From: HRBIN01 sp038891515
Lineage (GTDB): Archaea; Thermoproteota; Nitrososphaeria_A; Caldarchaeales; Caldarchaeaceae
Direction of reading: 5' to 3'
DNA length: 7,644 nucleotides
Assembly (NCBI GenBank): GCA_038891515.1
Contig: JAWAEB010000073.1
Coordinates: 1-7,644 of the forward strand
Shown: positions 5,240-7,644 of the stretch, piece by piece
Layout: each line of letters starts with the position of its first letter
How positions within the stretch are numbered: the stretch's first letter is position 1
Made by a program: the position numbers and the translations under genes
The notes under the pieces: generated by a model
Told to the model about the DNA's origin: nothing
Databases searched by the model: none
The model's input: only the letters and a program-made list of their open reading frames with translations

Positions 5240-5822
5240 GATGCCGCCTCACCTTCTCGGCAATCATATGGGCCACATCGCCTCTGCCACCACGGCCATC
5301 CACCAATACCATCCTACCGCTACGCACAAGCCTGAGATAGTTGCGTCTAACCCTTCTGAGAAACCTCATCCTCTCGTACCTTTCCGACCTCCTTAGACGG
5401 AGCCTCTCAATAGCCATCCCCACTGGAACATCCAGCAGTATAGAGAGATCAGGCTCAGGTGCTAGACCGTTTATCTGCTCCACCCAGTCCGGCCTACCCG
5501 TTAGGGCTGTCTGGTAGGCTATCGAGGAGTGGAGATACCTGTCGGACACTATAGTGAAACCCCTCTTCAGATATGGTTTCACAAATGTTCTGAGATGTTC
5601 CAGCCTGTCAGCTGCGAAGAGAAGGGCGACAGTCTCCTCCGAAAGCTTCAGCCTACCGCTGAGATGCTTCCTCACAAGTCTCCCAACAGGCCCTTGGGTG
5701 GGCTCACATGTATAAACCGCCCGAAAGCCCTCTCTGTTAAGCCATCGGGTTAGCGTGCGGGCCTGAGTAGTCTTACCCGCACCATCCACACCTTCTACCG
5801 CAATCAGACGTCCACGCCTCAC
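5220..5822 (-). CDS. tmk: Thymidylate (dTMP) kinase
   Basis: A 200-residue cytoplasmic enzyme that phosphorylates dTMP to dTDP with ATP, the step feeding dTTP synthesis. The P-loop is GVDGAGKTT (about residues 10-18) after the typical opening RRGRLIAVE. CEPTQGPVGRLVRK (39-52) is the substrate-binding region, SDRYLHSSIAYQ is the DRY/H motif, and the Arg-rich RLRLRRSERYERMRFLRRVRRNY lies in the lid area. Length matches the family. Start choice: the open frame continues to 6035, but that part only mirrors the ilvD coding sequence. GTG 5822 lies 28.5 bases from the palindromic TATA box and gives a normal N-terminus; GTG 5831 would be only 19 bases from it. The mRNA would be leaderless. The gene is divergent from ilvD and overlaps the HD gene tail to tail. 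Confidence 0.94.
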   Translation of the reverse strand: MRRGRLIAVEGVDGAGKTTQARTLTRWLNREGFRAVYTCEPTQGPVGRLVRKHLSGRLKLSEETVALLFAADRLEHLRTFVKPYLKRGFTIVSDRYLHSSIAYQTALTGRPDWVEQINGLAPEPDLSILLDVPVGMAIERLRLRRSERYERMRFLRRVRRNYLRLVRSGRMVLVDGRGGRGDVAHMIAEKVRRHLIGFGR

Positions 5823-5846
5823 ATCAGCCACCGGCCTATGGGCAAC

Positions 5847-5854
5847 ATTTAAAT
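5847..5854. promoter_or_regulatory. Palindromic bidirectional TATA box between tmk and ilvD
   Basis: ATTTAAAT is its own reverse complement and is the only AT-rich box in the 55-base gap. Its centre (5850.5) lies 27.5 bases before ATG 5878 of ilvD and 28.5 bases before GTG 5822 of tmk. One box could therefore place leaderless transcripts on both sides. Direction would then depend on the flanking BRE bases. Confidence 0.65.
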
Positions 5855-5877
5855 GGCCTTGAGGCATAATCATACAT

Positions 5878-7551
5878 ATGAAGGTCAAGGGCAGGATACA
5901 TAGTGGCGATGTAACAGAGGGGCCTGAGAGGGCTCCGCAGAGGTCTATGCTCCGTGCGGTGGGCTTGAGGGACGCTGACTTCGATAAGCCATTTGTTGGC
6001 GTGGCGAGCACGTGGAATGAGGTCACACCATGCAACCTTCATCTTGATGGTCTGGCCCGCCGGGCTAAGGAGGGTGTGTGGGAGGCCGGTGGGGTTGGCA
6101 TACAGTTCACGACCATAGCCGTGAGTGATGGTGTATCCATGAACACTGAGGGGATGAAAGGCTCTCTAGTGAGCCGTGAGATAATAGCTGACAGCGTTGA
6201 GCTGATGGTCTTCGCCCAGCGTTTTGACGGGCTGGTGGGAATAGCTGGATGTGACAAGAGCCTACCCGGCATAGCCATGGCCATGGCTCGACTCAACCTA
6301 CCATCAATATTCCTCTACGGCGGTACAATATTGCCCGGCAAATACAAAGGCCGTGACATAACCATACAGGACATGTATGAGGCTGTAGGAGCCTACAGCT
6401 CCGGCCAGCTCACATTACAGGAGCTGCTTGAGATGGAGAAAACCGCATGCCCAGGTGAGGGATCATGCGCAGGTCTCTACACCGCCAACACCATGGCCTC
6501 AGCATTCGAAGCCCTAGGAATATCACTTCCCGGCACCGCATCCATACCAGCTGTGGACGACCGGGTATATGAGGCGGCCTACAGAGCAGGTGTTCAGGTG
6601 ATGCGTCTTCTGGAGAACGGTATCAAGCCGCGTGATATCATGACTTTCGAGGCTTTCGAGAATGCTGTCACAACAGTATGTGCCATGGGAGGTTCCACCA
6701 ACTCTGTCCTACACCTCCCGGCCATAGCCCATGAGGCTGGTGTGAAGCTCTCAATAGATGAGTTTGACAGGGTTAGCAGGAGGACGCCGCATATTGTGGA
6801 TATGAGGCCCGGCGGTAGATTTGTCATGGCAGACTTGGATAGGGTGGGGGGTATTCCCGTGGTGCTGAAGAAGCTGCTGGATGCTGGTCTCCTACACGGC
6901 GACACCTTGACCGTCACAGGTAGGACGATGGCGGAGAACCTCCGAGAGTTCAGGAAGACCGATGGCGGAGATGTGGTTAGGCCGCTGGATAAGCCCATAC
7001 ATCCTACTGGCGGTATAGCCATACTGAAGGGGAACTTGGCGCCTGAGGGCAGTGTGGTAAAGGCCACGGCCTCAGCTATACAGCGCTTCAGAGGAAGGGC
7101 TAGGGTCTTCAACTCGGAGGAGGATGCATACAGGACGTTGCTGAAGAGAGAGATAGTGGAAGGCGATGTGGTTGTGATAAGGTATGAGGGGCCTCGGGGC
7201 GGGCCCGGTATGAGGGAGATGCTGGCCGTAACAGCCCTAGTAGTGGGACAGGGCCTAAAAGAGAAGGTAGCCCTCATAACTGACGGCAGGTTCTCAGGCG
7301 CAACCCACGGTCTCATGGTGGGGCATGTGGCGCCCGAGGCCGCTGTGGGCGGGCCGATAGCCATACTGCGTGATGGTGATGGTGTGGTAGTAGATGTCCC
7401 CAGCAGGAGGCTGGATGCGGAGCTGAGTGAGGATGAGATAGCCAAGAGGCTGAAGGAGTGGAGACCCCCGCCACCAAGATATTCTACAGGCGTGCTGGCA
7501 AAGTATGCAAGGCTTGTGGGCTCAGCAGCCCAAGGCGCTGTCTGCCATTAA
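5878..7551 (+). CDS. ilvD: Dihydroxy-acid dehydratase
   Basis: A full-length 557-residue cytoplasmic enzyme of the IlvD/Edd family. It dehydrates 2,3-dihydroxyisovalerate and 2,3-dihydroxy-3-methylvalerate to the keto acids leading to valine, leucine, isoleucine and pantothenate. The Fe-S cluster cysteines are Cys52 (TPCNLHLDGLA), Cys125 (AGCDKSLPG) and Cys197 (GSCAGLYTANTM). Lys127 next to Cys125 is the residue carbamylated for Mg binding in the family. VSDGVSMNTEGMKGSL (82-97) and ITDGRFSGATHG near residue 470 are also typical. Presence of all three cysteines and the overall pattern favour IlvD over phosphogluconate dehydratase, though some archaeal homologues act on sugar acids. ATG 5878 is fixed by the TATA box 27.5 bases upstream and by the family-like opening. 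No other ilv or leu gene is adjacent in the window. Confidence 0.97.
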   Translation: MKVKGRIHSGDVTEGPERAPQRSMLRAVGLRDADFDKPFVGVASTWNEVTPCNLHLDGLARRAKEGVWEAGGVGIQFTTIAVSDGVSMNTEGMKGSLVSREIIADSVELMVFAQRFDGLVGIAGCDKSLPGIAMAMARLNLPSIFLYGGTILPGKYKGRDITIQDMYEAVGAYSSGQLTLQELLEMEKTACPGEGSCAGLYTANTMASAFEALGISLPGTASIPAVDDRVYEAAYRAGVQVMRLLENGIKPRDIMTFEAFENAVTTVCAMGGSTNSVLHLPAIAHEAGVKLSIDEFDRVSRRTPHIVDMRPGGRFVMADLDRVGGIPVVLKKLLDAGLLHGDTLTVTGRTMAENLREFRKTDGGDVVRPLDKPIHPTGGIAILKGNLAPEGSVVKATASAIQRFRGRARVFNSEEDAYRTLLKREIVEGDVVVIRYEGPRGGPGMREMLAVTALVVGQGLKEKVALITDGRFSGATHGLMVGHVAPEAAVGGPIAILRDGDGVVVDVPSRRLDAELSEDEIAKRLKEWRPPPPRYSTGVLAKYARLVGSAAQGAVCH

Positions 7552-7601
7552 TGTGGTGTGTTGGATAATTCTTATGGCCTTGGGTTGGTATGTCTTATCC
7601 T

Positions 7602-7644
7602 ATGCCGTCCAGGGTTAGGAGGGGCTGGCCTGGCTATAATGGGG
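7602..7644 (+). CDS. Possible start of another gene, cut by the right edge
   Basis: ATG 7602 opens a frame that stays open to the window end (14 residues, MPSRVRRGWPGYNG). A weak AT-rich stretch, GATAATTCTTA (7564-7574), lies about 33 bases upstream and could act as a promoter. No Shine-Dalgarno site is seen. The fragment is too short to assign. A minus-strand frame open from the edge to a stop near 7573 is an equally short alternative. Confidence 0.25.
   Translation, partial: MPSRVRRGWPGYNG

Noticed and set aside
5823..6035. N-terminal extension of thymidylate kinase to an upstream ATG
   Set aside because: It would run through the TATA box and the first part of ilvD, and adds residues unlike any kinase N-terminus.
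6594..7445. 283-residue open frame on the minus strand
   Set aside because: It lies wholly inside ilvD in a mirrored frame, is Ser/Pro/Thr-rich as expected of such shadows, and has no promoter.
1..7644. CRISPR array, toxin-antitoxin or defence island
   Set aside because: No spaced direct repeats and no nuclease, toxin or Cas-like gene. The HD protein fits the dNTPase-like housekeeping family and has no defence partners.

Overview
The window looks like chromosomal DNA of a thermophilic archaeon, probably of the TACK lineage; a Caldiarchaeales/Aigarchaeota-like genome is a guess from overall feel, not shown. The archaeal call rests on TTTAAAT/TTTATATA box-A elements lying 25 to 29 bases before start codons, so that several mRNAs look leaderless, on GGTGA-type Shine-Dalgarno sites elsewhere, on tight gene packing with 18 to 20 bp convergent overlaps, and on heavy AGG (Arg) and ATA (Ile) use.

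Layout. Bases 1-255 hold the C-terminal end of an IS transposase cut by the window edge. Next come a calcineurin-like phosphoesterase (+, 362-1054), converging on a DUF998-type membrane protein (-, 1037-1594). A 261-base gene-free stretch (1595-1855) is rich in inverted repeats. Two minus-strand membrane-protein genes follow, stop codon abutting start codon: a small CopD/DUF4149-like protein (1856-2272) and an ECF S-component-like protein (2273-2812). From an AT-rich divergent promoter a plus-strand run begins: a SAM-dependent methyltransferase (2900-3601), a SufU/IscU-type Fe-S scaffold (3623-4027) and a COG1078-type HD phosphohydrolase (4079-5239). The HD gene converges on thymidylate kinase (-, 5220-5822). 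A palindromic TATA box lies between tmk and ilvD (+, 5878-7551), which encodes dihydroxy-acid dehydratase. The last 93 bases may contain the start of another gene.

How the genes fit together. Most of the window is housekeeping: nucleotide metabolism (tmk and perhaps the HD protein), Fe-S assembly (SufU) and branched-chain amino acid/CoA precursor synthesis (IlvD, itself an Fe-S enzyme). The membrane-protein block has no recognisable substrate, and no ECF ATPase or T-component is visible here.

The best leads are regulatory rather than a new multi-gene system. The SufU gene has no ATG, GTG or TTG in a position that would include its conserved N-terminus, but a CTG 6 nt after a good Shine-Dalgarno site would do. 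One palindromic ATTTAAAT box sits 27.5 and 28.5 bases from two divergent start codons. The 1595-1855 gap carries a perfect inverted repeat against a TATA box and a set of mutually exclusive hairpins behind the next gene. Several start codons given here are shorter than the longest open frames, because the longer versions would run through the promoters.
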